From positions 1 to 42,854 of the forward strand of contig JBLMWU010000230.1 in assembly GCA_050257395.1 (NCBI GenBank): 42,854 bases of DNA. Direction: 5' to 3'. This DNA is from JAIRTY01 sp050257395 (GTDB lineage: Bacteria > Actinomycetota > Actinomycetes > Streptosporangiales > Streptosporangiaceae). This document shows, piece by piece, positions 26,704 to 35,952 of this stretch (its first letter is position 1; each line of letters begins with the position of its first letter). Position numbers and translations under genes: made by a program. The notes below the pieces were generated by a model that saw only the letters and a list, made by a program, of their open reading frames with translations, made no database searches and was not told the DNA's origin.

Positions 26704-27456
26704 TCAGCTCATGGTGAGGCCGCCGCTGACGCTGACGGCCTGGCCGGTGAGGTAGGCGGCGTCGGGGGAGGCCAGGAAGGCCGCCACGCCCGCGATGTCG
26801 CGGGGCTCGGCCAGCCGGCGCATCGGGATGGCGCGGGTGAGCGCCTCCCGCAGCTTGGGGTTGTCGCCGCCGAGGGAGGCGAACAGTGCGGTGTCGGTCG
26901 GGCCCGGGCACACGCAGTTGACGTTGATGTGGTGGCGCGCGAGCTCCCGGGCGGTGGACTTGGTGAAGGCGATCACGCCGCCCTTGGCGGCGGAGTACAC
27001 CGCCTCGCCGGACGAGCCGACCCGGCCCGCGTCGGAGGCGATGTTGACCACGGTGCCGCCGCCCTGGCTGACCATCACGGGCAGCACGGCCCGGCAGGTG
27101 TGCAGGACGCCGTAGAGGTTGATCTGGATGATCCGGTCCCAGTCGGCCGGGTCGGACTCGGTGAACGGGCCCGCCGTGTCCCACCCCGCGTTGTTGACCA
27201 GCACGTCGATCCGCCCGAACTCGCTGGCCGCCCAGTCCGTGGCAGCCGCGACCGATGCGGGGGACGTCACGTCCATGGACCGGGCCACGGCCGTGCCGCC
27301 GATGCCCGCGGCGGCCTCCCGGGCCGCGTCCCCGTTGACGTCGGTGACGATCACCGTGGCGCCGTCGGCGGCGAGCCGCCCGGCGATCGCGCGGCCGATG
27401 CCCTGGCCGGCGCCCGTCACGATCGCGGTCTTGTCGTTGAGCCTGGTCACTGTCAT
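26704..27456 (-). CDS. badH: 2-hydroxycyclohexanecarboxyl-CoA dehydrogenase-type SDR
   Basis: 250 residues of the classical SDR fold: TGAGQGIG (14-21), NNAG (88-91), and the active site Ser141, Tyr154, Lys158. The segments LVNNAGWDTAGPFTESDP, SDAGRVGSSGEAVYSAAKGG and NCVCPGPTDTALF, and the ending GQAVSVSGGLTMS, closely resemble what I recall of BadH from Rhodopseudomonas palustris. BadH oxidises 2-hydroxycyclohexanecarboxyl-CoA to the 2-keto form with NAD. The gene sits between an atypical acyl-CoA dehydrogenase (13 bases) and the CoA ligase (47 bases) in one operon, which fits that role. Confidence 0.88.
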   Translation of the reverse strand: MTVTRLNDKTAIVTGAGQGIGRAIAGRLAADGATVIVTDVNGDAAREAAAGIGGTAVARSMDVTSPASVAAATDWAASEFGRIDVLVNNAGWDTAGPFTESDPADWDRIIQINLYGVLHTCRAVLPVMVSQGGGTVVNIASDAGRVGSSGEAVYSAAKGGVIAFTKSTARELARHHINVNCVCPGPTDTALFASLGGDNPKLREALTRAIPMRRLAEPRDIAGVAAFLASPDAAYLTGQAVSVSGGLTMS

Positions 27457-27469
27457 GCCTTTCGCGTGG

Positions 27470-28615
27470 TCAGGGGGCGTAGTCGCGGCCCAGCAGGGCG
27501 CGGGCGATCACCAGCAGCGAGATCTGCGCGGTGCCGTCGCCGATCTCCAGCCCGATGACGTCCCGCAGCCGCTGGCCGAGCGGGCTGTCCGCCGAGTAGC
27601 CGGTGTGCCCGAACGTCAGCAGGCACTGGTGGATGATCTCGGTGGCGAGCTTGGGCGCCCAGAACTTCGCCATCGCCGCTTCGGTGCTGTGCGCCAGGCC
27701 GCGGTCCTTGCGCCACAGCGCCTCGTAGCACACGTGCCGCGCGCCGCGGGCGTAGGTGGAGTATTCGGCGAGGGGGAACGAGACGCCCTGGAACCGGCCG
27801 ACCGGCTGCCCGAACGCCTGCCGGTCGCGGGCCCACGCCAGGGCCTCCTCCAGCGAGGCCTGCGCCGCGCCCAGGCAGGCCAGCCCGATGACCGCCCGGG
27901 AGTAGTCGAAGCCCTGCATGACCGACACGAACCCGCCGCCGGGCTCGCCGACCAGCTCCTCGCGGGTGACGGGCAGCCCGGCGAAGTGCAGCGAGGCCCG
28001 GCCGATGGCGCGGCCGCCCAGGTCGTCGAAGGCCGAGCGGGTCACGTGCGCCCCGTCCAGGTCCACGTAGAAGGCGCTCACCCCGCGCGCGCCCGGGCCG
28101 CCGGTGCGCGCCAGCACCAGGGCCGTGCGCGCGTCCGCGCCGAGGGTGATCGAGGTCTTCTCGCCGGTCAGCCGCCAGCCGTCGCCGTCCGGCTCGGCCC
28201 GCAGCTCCAGCCCCGCGGCGTCGGACCCGTGCCCGGGCTCGGTCACGCACAGGCAGGGGATCACCTGCCCGGCCGCGATCGGCGGCAGCCAGCGGGCCTG
28301 CTGCCCCGGCGTGGCGTGCCGCACCAGCACGTCGCTCACCAGGGCCGTGTTGATGATCAGGTAGGTGGCGCTGAAGTGGGCCCGGCCCACCTCCTCGGCG
28401 GCGATGCCGGCCGCCACCGCGCTGGCCGCCTGGCCGCCGTGGGCCTGGGGGATGCGCAGCCCGGTCAGCCCCAGCCCGGCCATGCCGGTCACCAGGTCCG
28501 GGCGGAGCTTCCCGGCGCGGTCGTCGGCCTGGTTGTGCGGCGCCAGCGCCCGGGTGGCGAAGCGGCGCACCTCCTGGCGGAAGGCGTCCTCGTCGTCGCT
28601 GAAGAGGAAGTCCAT
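27470..28615 (-). CDS. aliB: Acyl-CoA dehydrogenase with Asp at the catalytic position, AliB-like
   Basis: 381 residues. Family motifs are CLCVTEPGHGSDAAGLEL and LTGEKTSITLGADARTALV. The position of the catalytic base reads LEIGDGTAQISLLVIARALL, so Asp360 replaces the usual Glu of EGT. The segment TFGHTGYSADSPLGQRLRD replaces the usual GG-x-G motif, another departure from straight-chain enzymes. Such changes suit an enzyme for a ring substrate, for example cyclohexanecarboxyl-CoA. Position between the BadI/MenB-type gene (7 bases) and badH (13 bases) supports the AliB role, but biochemical identity is inferred. Confidence 0.8.
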   Translation of the reverse strand: MDFLFSDDEDAFRQEVRRFATRALAPHNQADDRAGKLRPDLVTGMAGLGLTGLRIPQAHGGQAASAVAAGIAAEEVGRAHFSATYLIINTALVSDVLVRHATPGQQARWLPPIAAGQVIPCLCVTEPGHGSDAAGLELRAEPDGDGWRLTGEKTSITLGADARTALVLARTGGPGARGVSAFYVDLDGAHVTRSAFDDLGGRAIGRASLHFAGLPVTREELVGEPGGGFVSVMQGFDYSRAVIGLACLGAAQASLEEALAWARDRQAFGQPVGRFQGVSFPLAEYSTYARGARHVCYEALWRKDRGLAHSTEAAMAKFWAPKLATEIIHQCLLTFGHTGYSADSPLGQRLRDVIGLEIGDGTAQISLLVIARALLGRDYAP

Positions 28616-28622
28616 CCGGGCC

Positions 28623-29420
28623 TCAGTGCCAGCTGACGTGCGGGGCGAAGTCGGGCTTCCGCTTCTCCGCGAACGCGGCCGCGCCCTCCAGGCCCTCCGG
28701 CGAGGCGGTGAACAGGTCCAGCGCGGACATGGCCAGGTTGCTCAGGCCCGCCTGGTGGTCGGTGTCGGCGTTGAAGGACTGCTTGAGGAACCGGATCGCG
28801 GTGGGGCTCTTCTCGGCGACCTCGGCCACCCACTCCTTCGCCTCCGCCAGCAGCCGGTCCGCCGGCACCACTTTGTTGACCAGGCCCATCGCCAGCGCTT
28901 CGGCCGCGCTGTACTGCCGGCACCAGAACCAGATCTCCCGCGCCTTCTTCTCGCCGACCACCCGCGCCAGGTAGGCGGAGCCGAATCCGGCGTCGAACGA
29001 GCCGACCCGGGGCCCGGACTGCCCGAACCGGGCGGTCTCGCTGGCGATGGACACGTCGCACAGCACGTGCAGCACGTGGCCGCCGCCGATCGCGACGCCG
29101 TTCACCGCGGCGATCACCGGCTTGGGGATGTCGCGGATGAGCTTGTGCAGGTAGCCGATCTCGAACATGCCGCTCTCGCTGGGGCCGTAGTCCCCGGTCT
29201 CGGCGCGCTGCTTGACGTCGCCGCCGCTGCAGAACGCCCTGTCCCCGGCGCCGGTGAGGATCACCGCGCGGACCCGGTGGTCGGCCCAGGCCAGCCGGAA
29301 CGCCCTGATCATCTCCTCCACGGTCTTCGCCCGGAAGGCGTTGTAGCGCTCCGGGCGGCTGATCGTGATGATCCCGGCGGGACCGTCGACCTCGTAGGTG
29401 ATGTCCCCGAACGGCGTCAT
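28623..29420 (-). CDS. badI: 2-ketocyclohexanecarboxyl-CoA hydrolase (BadI/MenB type)
   Basis: 265 residues of the crotonase fold. Oxyanion-hole segments are RAFCSGGDVKQ (62-71) and IGGGHVLHVLCD (111-122). The stretch FGQSGPRVGSFDAGFGSAYL, then VVGEKKAREIWFWCRQY, is shared by MenB (naphthoate synthase) and BadI (ring-opening hydrolase), which are close relatives. By sequence alone either is possible; by context BadI is favoured, as no menaquinone genes lie near while badH- and aliA-like genes share the operon. BadI would hydrolyse the 2-keto ring to pimeloyl-CoA. First gene of the operon; GGAGGGGG precedes the ATG by about 13 bases. Confidence 0.82.
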   Translation of the reverse strand: MTPFGDITYEVDGPAGIITISRPERYNAFRAKTVEEMIRAFRLAWADHRVRAVILTGAGDRAFCSGGDVKQRAETGDYGPSESGMFEIGYLHKLIRDIPKPVIAAVNGVAIGGGHVLHVLCDVSIASETARFGQSGPRVGSFDAGFGSAYLARVVGEKKAREIWFWCRQYSAAEALAMGLVNKVVPADRLLAEAKEWVAEVAEKSPTAIRFLKQSFNADTDHQAGLSNLAMSALDLFTASPEGLEGAAAFAEKRKPDFAPHVSWH

Positions 29421-29443
29421 CGCCTGGCATCCCCCTCCGGAAG

Positions 29444-29457
29444 TGAACTAAAGTTCA
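29444..29457. promoter_or_regulatory. Operator palindrome shared by the badI operon and tetR
   Basis: TGAACT-AA-AGTTCA: perfect 6-base arms around two bases, just downstream of the predicted start site of the badI operon. A typical TetR-type site, so the divergent TetR at 29514 is the likely binder. Confidence 0.65.
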
Positions 29458-29466
29458 TTGGCGATG

Positions 29467-29496
29467 AAAGTACGTTCTCACGCGCCAGCGGGTCAA
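29467..29496 (-). promoter_or_regulatory. Predicted sigma-A promoter of the badI operon
   Basis: On the minus strand: -35 TTGACC (29496-29491), an 18-base spacer, and -10 TACTTT (29472-29467). The start site should be near 29460, so the palindrome at 29444-29457 lies at about +3 to +16. Confidence 0.55.
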
Positions 29497-29513
29497 GGGC
29501 AGGAGGCAGGCAG

Positions 29514-30197
29514 ATGAGTGCTGGGCCCGGGGCGGCGCTGGCTGAGCTCGACCCGGGGGAGGCGGCCCGGCAGGTGCGGGCGCGGCTGCGCAGCGAGCAG
29601 CTGCTGCGGGCGGCCGCCCGGCTGATGGAGCGCAGCGGCGCCCACGCGGTGTCCATGCAGGCCGTGGCCGCGGAAGCGGGCGTCAGCGTGGGGCTGATCT
29701 ACCGGTACTTCGGCGGCAAGGACGACCTGCTGCTGGCGGTGATCACCGGCGTGCTGGACGCGTTCGCGGCGCGGGTGCCGGCCGCGGTCGCCGCGGCCGG
29801 CCAGGACCCGGCAGAGGGGCTGGCGGCGGCGTTCCGCTCCTACTGCGAGGTGATCGACGAGCACCGGCACGCGGCCGTGCTGACCTACCGGGAGTCCAAG
29901 AGCCTGACCGAGGCCGGGCGGGAAAAGATCAAGGAACTGGAAGTCCAGACGAGTGAGCCGCTGCGGGCGCTGCTGACCGGGGGCATCAGCGCCGGGCTCT
30001 TCGTTCCCGCCGATGTGGATCTGGTGGCGTACAACCTGCTGCTGGTGGCGCACGCGTGGGCGCTCAAGCACTGGTACTTCGAGCGGACCCACGGCTTCAG
30101 CGACTACGTGGCCAAGCAGACGGCGCTGGCGCTGGGCGCCCTGATCGTGCCGCGGCGCCGGCGCGGCTACCGGCACCTGCTGGAGCCGGCCGGGTGA
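29514..30197 (+). CDS. TetR-family regulator divergent from the badI operon
   Basis: 227 residues. The helix-turn-helix (about 25-75) reads LLRAAARLMERSGAHAVSMQ, then AGVSVGLIYRYFGGKDDLLL. The C-terminal helical domain contains YCEVIDEHRHAAVLTYRESK and AHAWALKHWYFERTHGFSDY, a type often found beside beta-oxidation genes. AGGAGG lies at 29501-29506, seven bases before the ATG. It should repress the divergent operon through the palindrome at 29444 and be released by an acyl-CoA of the pathway; this is inference from arrangement. Confidence 0.9.
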   Translation: MSAGPGAALAELDPGEAARQVRARLRSEQLLRAAARLMERSGAHAVSMQAVAAEAGVSVGLIYRYFGGKDDLLLAVITGVLDAFAARVPAAVAAAGQDPAEGLAAAFRSYCEVIDEHRHAAVLTYRESKSLTEAGREKIKELEVQTSEPLRALLTGGISAGLFVPADVDLVAYNLLLVAHAWALKHWYFERTHGFSDYVAKQTALALGALIVPRRRRGYRHLLEPAG

Positions 30198-30203
30198 GAC
30201 CCG

Positions 30204-30222
30204 GCCGCGCCGGGGGCGCGGC
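30204..30222. terminator. Hairpin between convergent tetR and PPOX genes
   Basis: GCCGCGCC and GGCGCGGC form an 8-bp stem with a GGG loop, in the 34 bases between the two converging stops. Confidence 0.55.
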
Positions 30223-30231
30223 GGGCCGCGC

Positions 30232-30630
30232 TCAGCCGCGCATGTCGATGGCGTTGACCCGGGCGGGCCTGATGACGACCTTCACCCGGCTGTCGCCCGG
30301 CTTGTCCCGGGTGCGCAGGTCGGCGCCGCCGTACTTGGCGCCCACCACGTCCGCGAACGCGTAGTCGCCGTCGTCGGTGATCTCCGCGTCGCCCCGGATC
30401 TCCAGGTACCTGGCGGGCACGGCCAGGTCCAGGATGAACAGCGTGCAGGCCGGGTTGCGCTGCAGGTTCCTGACCTTCTGGCGGCTGGTGTTCAGGGACA
30501 GCGCCACGGTGCCGTCCTCGGCCAGGAACCAGATCTCGCTGAGCTGGGGCCGGCCGTCCGGACCGACGGTCGCGAGGGTGGCGACCGGCGCGTCCAGCAG
30601 GTCCCGGTGTGAGTCAGGAATGCCGGTCAT
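30232..30630 (-). CDS. PPOX-class F420-dependent oxidoreductase
   Basis: 132 residues, one split-barrel flavin/deazaflavin-binding domain: HRDLLDAPVATLATVGPDGR, then QLSEIWFLAEDGTVALSLNT, KVRNLQRNPACTLFILD and YLEIRGDAEITDDGD. This is the F420-binding branch common in actinobacteria. Likely substrates are quinones or other planar compounds, not determined here. AGGAGG is six bases before the ATG at 30630. Only 18 bases separate it from the divergent MFS gene, so each promoter must overlap the other gene or lie within these bases. Confidence 0.88.
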   Translation of the reverse strand: MTGIPDSHRDLLDAPVATLATVGPDGRPQLSEIWFLAEDGTVALSLNTSRQKVRNLQRNPACTLFILDLAVPARYLEIRGDAEITDDGDYAFADVVGAKYGGADLRTRDKPGDSRVKVVIRPARVNAIDMRG

Positions 30631-30648
30631 GCGTAACCTCCTGCTGGG

Positions 30649-31932
30649 ATGGGATCGTCTGAACGTTATCGCGCCGGCCTGGCCGGCGCGCGCCGCGGCC
30701 GGCGGCTGGCCGTGCTGTTCGTGCTCGGCGCGCTGTCCGCGATCGGCCCGCTGTCGATGGACATGTACCTGCCCTCGACCCCGGCCATCGCCGCGGACCT
30801 GCAGGCCGGGCAGTCGCTGGTGCAGCTCACCATGTCCGCCTGCCTGGCCGGGCTGGCCGTGGGCCAGCTGGTGGCGGGCCCGCTCAGCGACAGCCTCGGG
30901 CGGCGGCGGCCGCTGCTGGCCGGGATGGCGGCGTTCACCGTCCTGTCGCTGGCCTGCGCCGCGGCGCCGGACATCGGGGTGCTGATCGTGCTGCGGTTCC
31001 TGCAGGGCATGGCCGGCGCCGCGGGTGTCGTGCTGTCGCTGGCGATGGTCCGGGACCTGTACGAGGGACCTGACGTGGCCCGGATCCTGGGCTCGCTCAC
31101 GCTGGTGTTCGGGCTGGCGCCGGTGCTCGCGCCCATCATCGGCGGGCAGCTGCTGCGGGTGACCAGCTGGCGCGGGGTGTTCGCGGTGCTGGCCGGGGCC
31201 GGGCTGGCGCTGCTCGCCGGGAGCTGGCTGCTGCCCGAGACGGTGCCACCGGAGCGCCGCTCGCCGCCGCGGCTGCGCCAGCTCGTCGCCGACTCGCGGA
31301 CGCTGCTGCGCGACCGGCAGTTCACCGGCAGCGCGGCGGCGGTCGCCTGCGGCACCGCGGCCCTGATCACCTACATCTCCACGCTGCCGTTCATCGTGGA
31401 GGACGCCTACCGGCAGAGCCCGCAGCGGTTCAGCCTCATCTTCGCCGTCAACGCCCTGGGCCTGACCGCGATGGCCCAGCTCGGCGCCCGGCTGGTGCGG
31501 CGGCGCTCGCCCGCGCTGCTGCTGCGCACCTCGCTGGCGGTGCAGATGGCGGCGGGCGCCGCGCTGATCGCGGCGGCCGCCACCGGTCATCCGCCGCTGA
31601 TCACGCTGCTGGTGCCGCTGTTCGTGATCGTGGCCGCCTTCGGCATGATGCGGCCGAACGGCACCGCGCTGGCCATGGCCGGGCACGCGGCCATCGCCGG
31701 CACCGCGTCGGCCTACCTGGGGGCGACCCAGTTCATGTCCGGGGCACTGCTCGCGCCGATCGCCGGGGTGGGCGGCCGCGGCGCCGTGCTGCCCGCCGCC
31801 ATCATGATCGGCTCACTGTGCGCGGCCGCGCTCGGCCTCAACCTGCTGCTCACCCGGGGCCGCCCCAGCGGCCGGCCGGACCGGCCGCCCGCCCCCGCGC
31901 CGGAGCTGACCGGCCAGGCCGGCCCCGAGTAG
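30649..31932 (+). CDS. Bcr/CflA-type MFS drug exporter
   Basis: 427 residues with 12 hydrophobic segments. The Bcr/CflA signature is seen in LGALSAIGPLSMDMYLPSTP at the first helix, QLVAGPLSDSLGRRRPLL (motif A), VLRFLQGMAGAAGVVLSLAM and LVFGLAPVLAPIIGGQLL (motif C). Exports drugs or metabolites with proton antiport. The last 30 residues are Pro-rich and cytoplasmic. The ATG at 30649 is the only good start before helix 1, but its ribosome site is weak (GCTGGG). Confidence 0.9.
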   Translation: MGSSERYRAGLAGARRGRRLAVLFVLGALSAIGPLSMDMYLPSTPAIAADLQAGQSLVQLTMSACLAGLAVGQLVAGPLSDSLGRRRPLLAGMAAFTVLSLACAAAPDIGVLIVLRFLQGMAGAAGVVLSLAMVRDLYEGPDVARILGSLTLVFGLAPVLAPIIGGQLLRVTSWRGVFAVLAGAGLALLAGSWLLPETVPPERRSPPRLRQLVADSRTLLRDRQFTGSAAAVACGTAALITYISTLPFIVEDAYRQSPQRFSLIFAVNALGLTAMAQLGARLVRRRSPALLLRTSLAVQMAAGAALIAAAATGHPPLITLLVPLFVIVAAFGMMRPNGTALAMAGHAAIAGTASAYLGATQFMSGALLAPIAGVGGRGAVLPAAIMIGSLCAAALGLNLLLTRGRPSGRPDRPPAPAPELTGQAGPE

Positions 31933-32013
31933 GCAGCCAGGCTCGCGCCCGCGGTCCGCGGCGGCCGGATTCCCGGGCCCCGCCGGGCGCCGCCCGTCTG
32001 CTTGGATGTGCGC

Positions 32014-32775
<762 letters not shown>

Positions 32776-32798
32776 GACCGCGGCGGCTGCGGGCCCGG

Positions 32799-34460
32799 TC
32801 AGCCGCTGGCGCCGCCGAGTGCGGCCCGGATCTCCTGGCGGACCACCTTGCCGGTGGCGTTGCGCGGCAGCTCGTCGGTGGTGATCCGCCACCGCGACGG
32901 GACCTTGTAGTAGGCGAGCTGCTCCCGGGCGTAGGCGAGCAGGCCCGCTTCGGTCGCCGGGCCGGCCGGGCTGGTCACCACCAGCGCGGCGACCTCCTCG
33001 CCGAGGTCAGGGTGCGGCACCCCGATGACCGCGCACTCGCGGACCGCCGGGTGCTCGCAGAGCACGGCCTCGACCTCGGCGGGGTACACGTTCTCGCCGC
33101 CGCGCAGGATGAGGTCGGAGCGGCGGGTCGTCATCCGCAGCCGGCCCTGCTCCACCACGCCGATGTCGCCGGTGTGCAGCCATCGATCCGCCCGGATGGC
33201 GGCGGCGGTGGCGGCCTCGTCGCGCCAGTAGCCCAGCATGTTGAACGGGCTGCGGGCGCAGATCTCGCCCTCCTGGCCCTCGGGCAGCGCCCGGCCGTCC
33301 GGGTCGCGGATCTCCATCTGCACGGTCGGGATCGGGCGGCCGACCGTGCCCGGCGCCGCCGCCAGGTCCAGCGGGGAGGCGACGGTGATCGCGGTGCCCG
33401 ACTCGGTCTGGCCGTAGGTGTCGGCCAGCGCGTGCCGGGCCACCGGGAAGAGCTCGCGCAGCCGCTCCTGCAGCGCCGGTGAGGAGGGGGCCGACGCCAG
33501 CGCGAACCCGTTCAGCGAGGACAGGTCGTAGTCGGACGCCCGGCCGTGCTCGATCAGCCGGCTCGCCATGGTCGGCACCACGCTCCAGTGGGTGACCCGC
33601 TCCTTCTCGACCAGCCGCAGCACCGCGTCCACGTCGAAGGGGCCCTGGTGGATCACGACCGCCGCGCCGGTGGCGAGCCGGGGGACGGCGAGGTTGTGCA
33701 GGCCGCCGATGTGGAACAGCGGCATCGTGAGCAGGTACCGGCGGTCCGCCGGGTCGGCCGGGTCGCCCATGGCCCCGCTCAGGGCGTCGGTGAACCGGTG
33801 GTACTCGATGACCGAGGTGAGGCTGCTGTGGGAGTGCACCGCCCCCTTCGGCCGGCCGGACGTGCCGCTGGTGAACAGGATGACCGCCGGGTCGTCCCCG
33901 GCGGCCTGGTGCGGGGCGAGTTCCGCCTCCGGGTACCGGCGGCACAGCTGCGGGATGTCCTCCGCCAGGGTCAGCACGGGGGTGGCGCCGCCGGCCAGCG
34001 CCGCCCGTTTGCCGTCCGCGATGACCACGGCGGGCCCGGTCAGGCCGAGCGCGTACTCGACCTCCCGCCTGGTGGACCAGGCGTTGCAGCCGACCGTGAC
34101 CGCGCCCACGGCGACGGCCGCCCAGAAGGCCACGATCCAGCCAGGCTGGTTCGCCGCGTTGATGGCGACCCGGTCGCCGGGGCGCACCCCGTAGTCCTCG
34201 CGCAGCGCCGCTGCCAGCGAGGCGACCGCGCGCGCGTGCTCCGCGTAGCTCAGCCGCTCCGTCATGGAGACCAGGTAGTCACGGTCGCCGCGGGCCGGCG
34301 AGGCGGCCAGCACCTCACCCAGGTTGCGGGCCCGGTTCCGGAAGGCCGTCATCGCCGCGCCGAGGACCTCCTCCTCGGCCAGCTCGAACGGCCCGCCCGG
34401 GCCGGTCAGCCTGGTGACGGCGGCCAGCACCGCCGCGCCCTGATCCGCGGGTGTCCCCAT
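32799..34460 (-). CDS. AMP-forming acyl-CoA ligase beside a DpgC-like gene
   Basis: 553 residues of the ANL superfamily. Motifs: ILFTSGTSGRPKGAVHSHSS (phosphate loop), MPLFHIGGLHNLAVP, ADTYGQTESGTAIT, WLHTGDIGVVEQGRL and the C-terminal LPRNATGKVVRQEIRAAL with the catalytic Lys. Canonical and complete. AGGAGGG is about eight bases before the ATG at 34460. It follows the DpgC-like gene by 91 bases on the same strand, so it may make the aryl-acetyl-CoA that DpgC-type enzymes use. It converges on the SDR gene. Confidence 0.88.
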   Translation of the reverse strand: MGTPADQGAAVLAAVTRLTGPGGPFELAEEEVLGAAMTAFRNRARNLGEVLAASPARGDRDYLVSMTERLSYAEHARAVASLAAALREDYGVRPGDRVAINAANQPGWIVAFWAAVAVGAVTVGCNAWSTRREVEYALGLTGPAVVIADGKRAALAGGATPVLTLAEDIPQLCRRYPEAELAPHQAAGDDPAVILFTSGTSGRPKGAVHSHSSLTSVIEYHRFTDALSGAMGDPADPADRRYLLTMPLFHIGGLHNLAVPRLATGAAVVIHQGPFDVDAVLRLVEKERVTHWSVVPTMASRLIEHGRASDYDLSSLNGFALASAPSSPALQERLRELFPVARHALADTYGQTESGTAITVASPLDLAAAPGTVGRPIPTVQMEIRDPDGRALPEGQEGEICARSPFNMLGYWRDEAATAAAIRADRWLHTGDIGVVEQGRLRMTTRRSDLILRGGENVYPAEVEAVLCEHPAVRECAVIGVPHPDLGEEVAALVVTSPAGPATEAGLLAYAREQLAYYKVPSRWRITTDELPRNATGKVVRQEIRAALGGASG

Positions 34461-34551
34461 CAGCCGCCCTCCTGCCGCCGGGGCGCACGTCCGGGTGCGC
34501 CCTCTTGCGGAGCAATTGTCGGGTCCCGGGCGGCGGCTTGGGAAGGTCCTC

Positions 34552-35952
34552 TCAGAGGCCCCGGCCGGCGGCGTTCCAGTGCACCTCGAGGTTGCGCACG
34601 AGCGCCGGGCTGAGGTGGCAGCGCGCCTGTTCCCGCGCGTAGATCGCCATGTACTCGCGGAACAGGTCCAGCGGCTCCTGGCCGGCCCGCAGGGTGCGCC
34701 GGTTGGCGGTCGCATTCACCAGCCCCGAGTTGGTCAGCGCGCTCACCCGGTCCGCCACCGCCCGGTCCATCTGCCCGGGCTCCGCCACCTCGTCGCACAG
34801 GGCGGCCGCGTCGGCGTCCCCGGCCGTCCACTCCCGCCCCGACAGGATCGCCTGCCGGGCGGCGCGGTCCCCGACGAACCGGGGCAGGCGCAGGTTGGAG
34901 GCGCCGGGGATGATGCCCTCCTTGCGGGCGGGCAGGAAGAAGCGCGACCCGCGCACGGCGATCACATGGTCGACCACGTGCAGCAGCTGGCAGGCGCCGC
35001 CGATCGCGAACTGCTCCACGGCGGCGACCCACAGCTTCTCGATGCCGCCGTCGCTCTCCGGGCCGGTGCCCGCGCCGTCCGGCAGGATGCCGCGGTAGAT
35101 CTTGCTGACGTAGCCCATGTCGCGCACCAGGTAGAACAGGTAGCCGATGCGCCCGTGGTAGAGGTGGGTGAGGTTGATGCCCGACCCGAACACCCGCTGG
35201 CCCTGGTAGCGCGGGTGCTGCACCACCCCGCCGCGGAACACCCCCACCTCGATGTCCGGATCCAGCAGGATCAGGTCCACCGCGCATTCGGTGGCGGCCA
35301 GGGTTGTGTCGTCCTCGGCGTTCAGGTGGCGCGGGTTGCTCAGTTCCAGCACCCCGGCCCGGCCGGTGCGGGTGACCCGGGCCGGGCCCAGGTCCACCCG
35401 GCCGGTGGCCCGCAGCTCCCCGAGGTGGCCGTAGGCGGCGGGCAGCGGGCGGAGCATGGCCTCGCACAGGTGCCGTCCGGCCCGGGGCAGCGCCAGCACA
35501 TGCGCGGCCAGCAGGCCCTGCGCCAGCTCCGCGCCTTCCTTCTCCGGCAGCCTGCGGGCGCGCTCGGCGGCCATGTCGGCGGGCGAGGGCACCAGGCCCG
35601 GCACGGCCGCCGCCGCCTGCTCCATCAGCTCTTCCAGCCGCAGCCACCGGGAGTAATGGCCGGTCAGGTCCGCGTACAAGTCGGCGGCGTGGGCCCGCAG
35701 GTACGTCTCGCGGGCGGCGGTCATGGCGTCCCCGATGGCCGCGCGGGCGGCCTGCTCGGCAGCGGTGCCCGCGCCCCGCGCGGGCAGCCGCCGGGCGAGG
35801 TCCTGCCCCTGCCCGAGAAACCGGCTGAGTGCCCCGCCCGCCGCCCGCAGCGAATCCCCCTGCCCGGGTGCGGAGGCCGCCCAGGCCGTCACGTCGCCGG
35901 CGGGCAGCCCGGCGCCCGCGAGGACCTCAGGGGCCAGAGGGACGGTGGTCAT
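34552..35952 (-). CDS. dpgC: DpgC-like cofactor-free (3,5-dihydroxyphenyl)acetyl-CoA dioxygenase
   Basis: 466 residues; an N-terminal helical part (about 1-190) is joined to a crotonase domain, the layout of DpgC and unlike normal enoyl-CoA hydratases (about 260). Segments HLNAEDDTTLAATECAVDLI, VFRGGVVQHPRYQGQRVFGS, GINLTHLYHGRIGYLFYLVR and EQFAIGGACQLLHVVDHV match DpgC as I recall it. The oxyanion hole is at GSGI (256-259) and GG (318-319), and Gln322 holds the place of the DpgC substrate-binding Gln. DpgC converts 3,5-dihydroxyphenylacetyl-CoA to the glyoxylate without metal or cofactor in glycopeptide pathways. No dpgA, dpgB or dpgD lies here, so a catabolic or other role is likely. GGAGA precedes the ATG. 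Confidence 0.82.
   Translation of the reverse strand: MTTVPLAPEVLAGAGLPAGDVTAWAASAPGQGDSLRAAGGALSRFLGQGQDLARRLPARGAGTAAEQAARAAIGDAMTAARETYLRAHAADLYADLTGHYSRWLRLEELMEQAAAAVPGLVPSPADMAAERARRLPEKEGAELAQGLLAAHVLALPRAGRHLCEAMLRPLPAAYGHLGELRATGRVDLGPARVTRTGRAGVLELSNPRHLNAEDDTTLAATECAVDLILLDPDIEVGVFRGGVVQHPRYQGQRVFGSGINLTHLYHGRIGYLFYLVRDMGYVSKIYRGILPDGAGTGPESDGGIEKLWVAAVEQFAIGGACQLLHVVDHVIAVRGSRFFLPARKEGIIPGASNLRLPRFVGDRAARQAILSGREWTAGDADAAALCDEVAEPGQMDRAVADRVSALTNSGLVNATANRRTLRAGQEPLDLFREYMAIYAREQARCHLSPALVRNLEVHWNAAGRGL

Noticed and set aside
34552..35952. Part of a glycopeptide antibiotic cluster
   Set aside because: Only the DpgC-like gene is present; no DpgA, DpgB, DpgD, NRPS or oxygenase gene was seen nearby.
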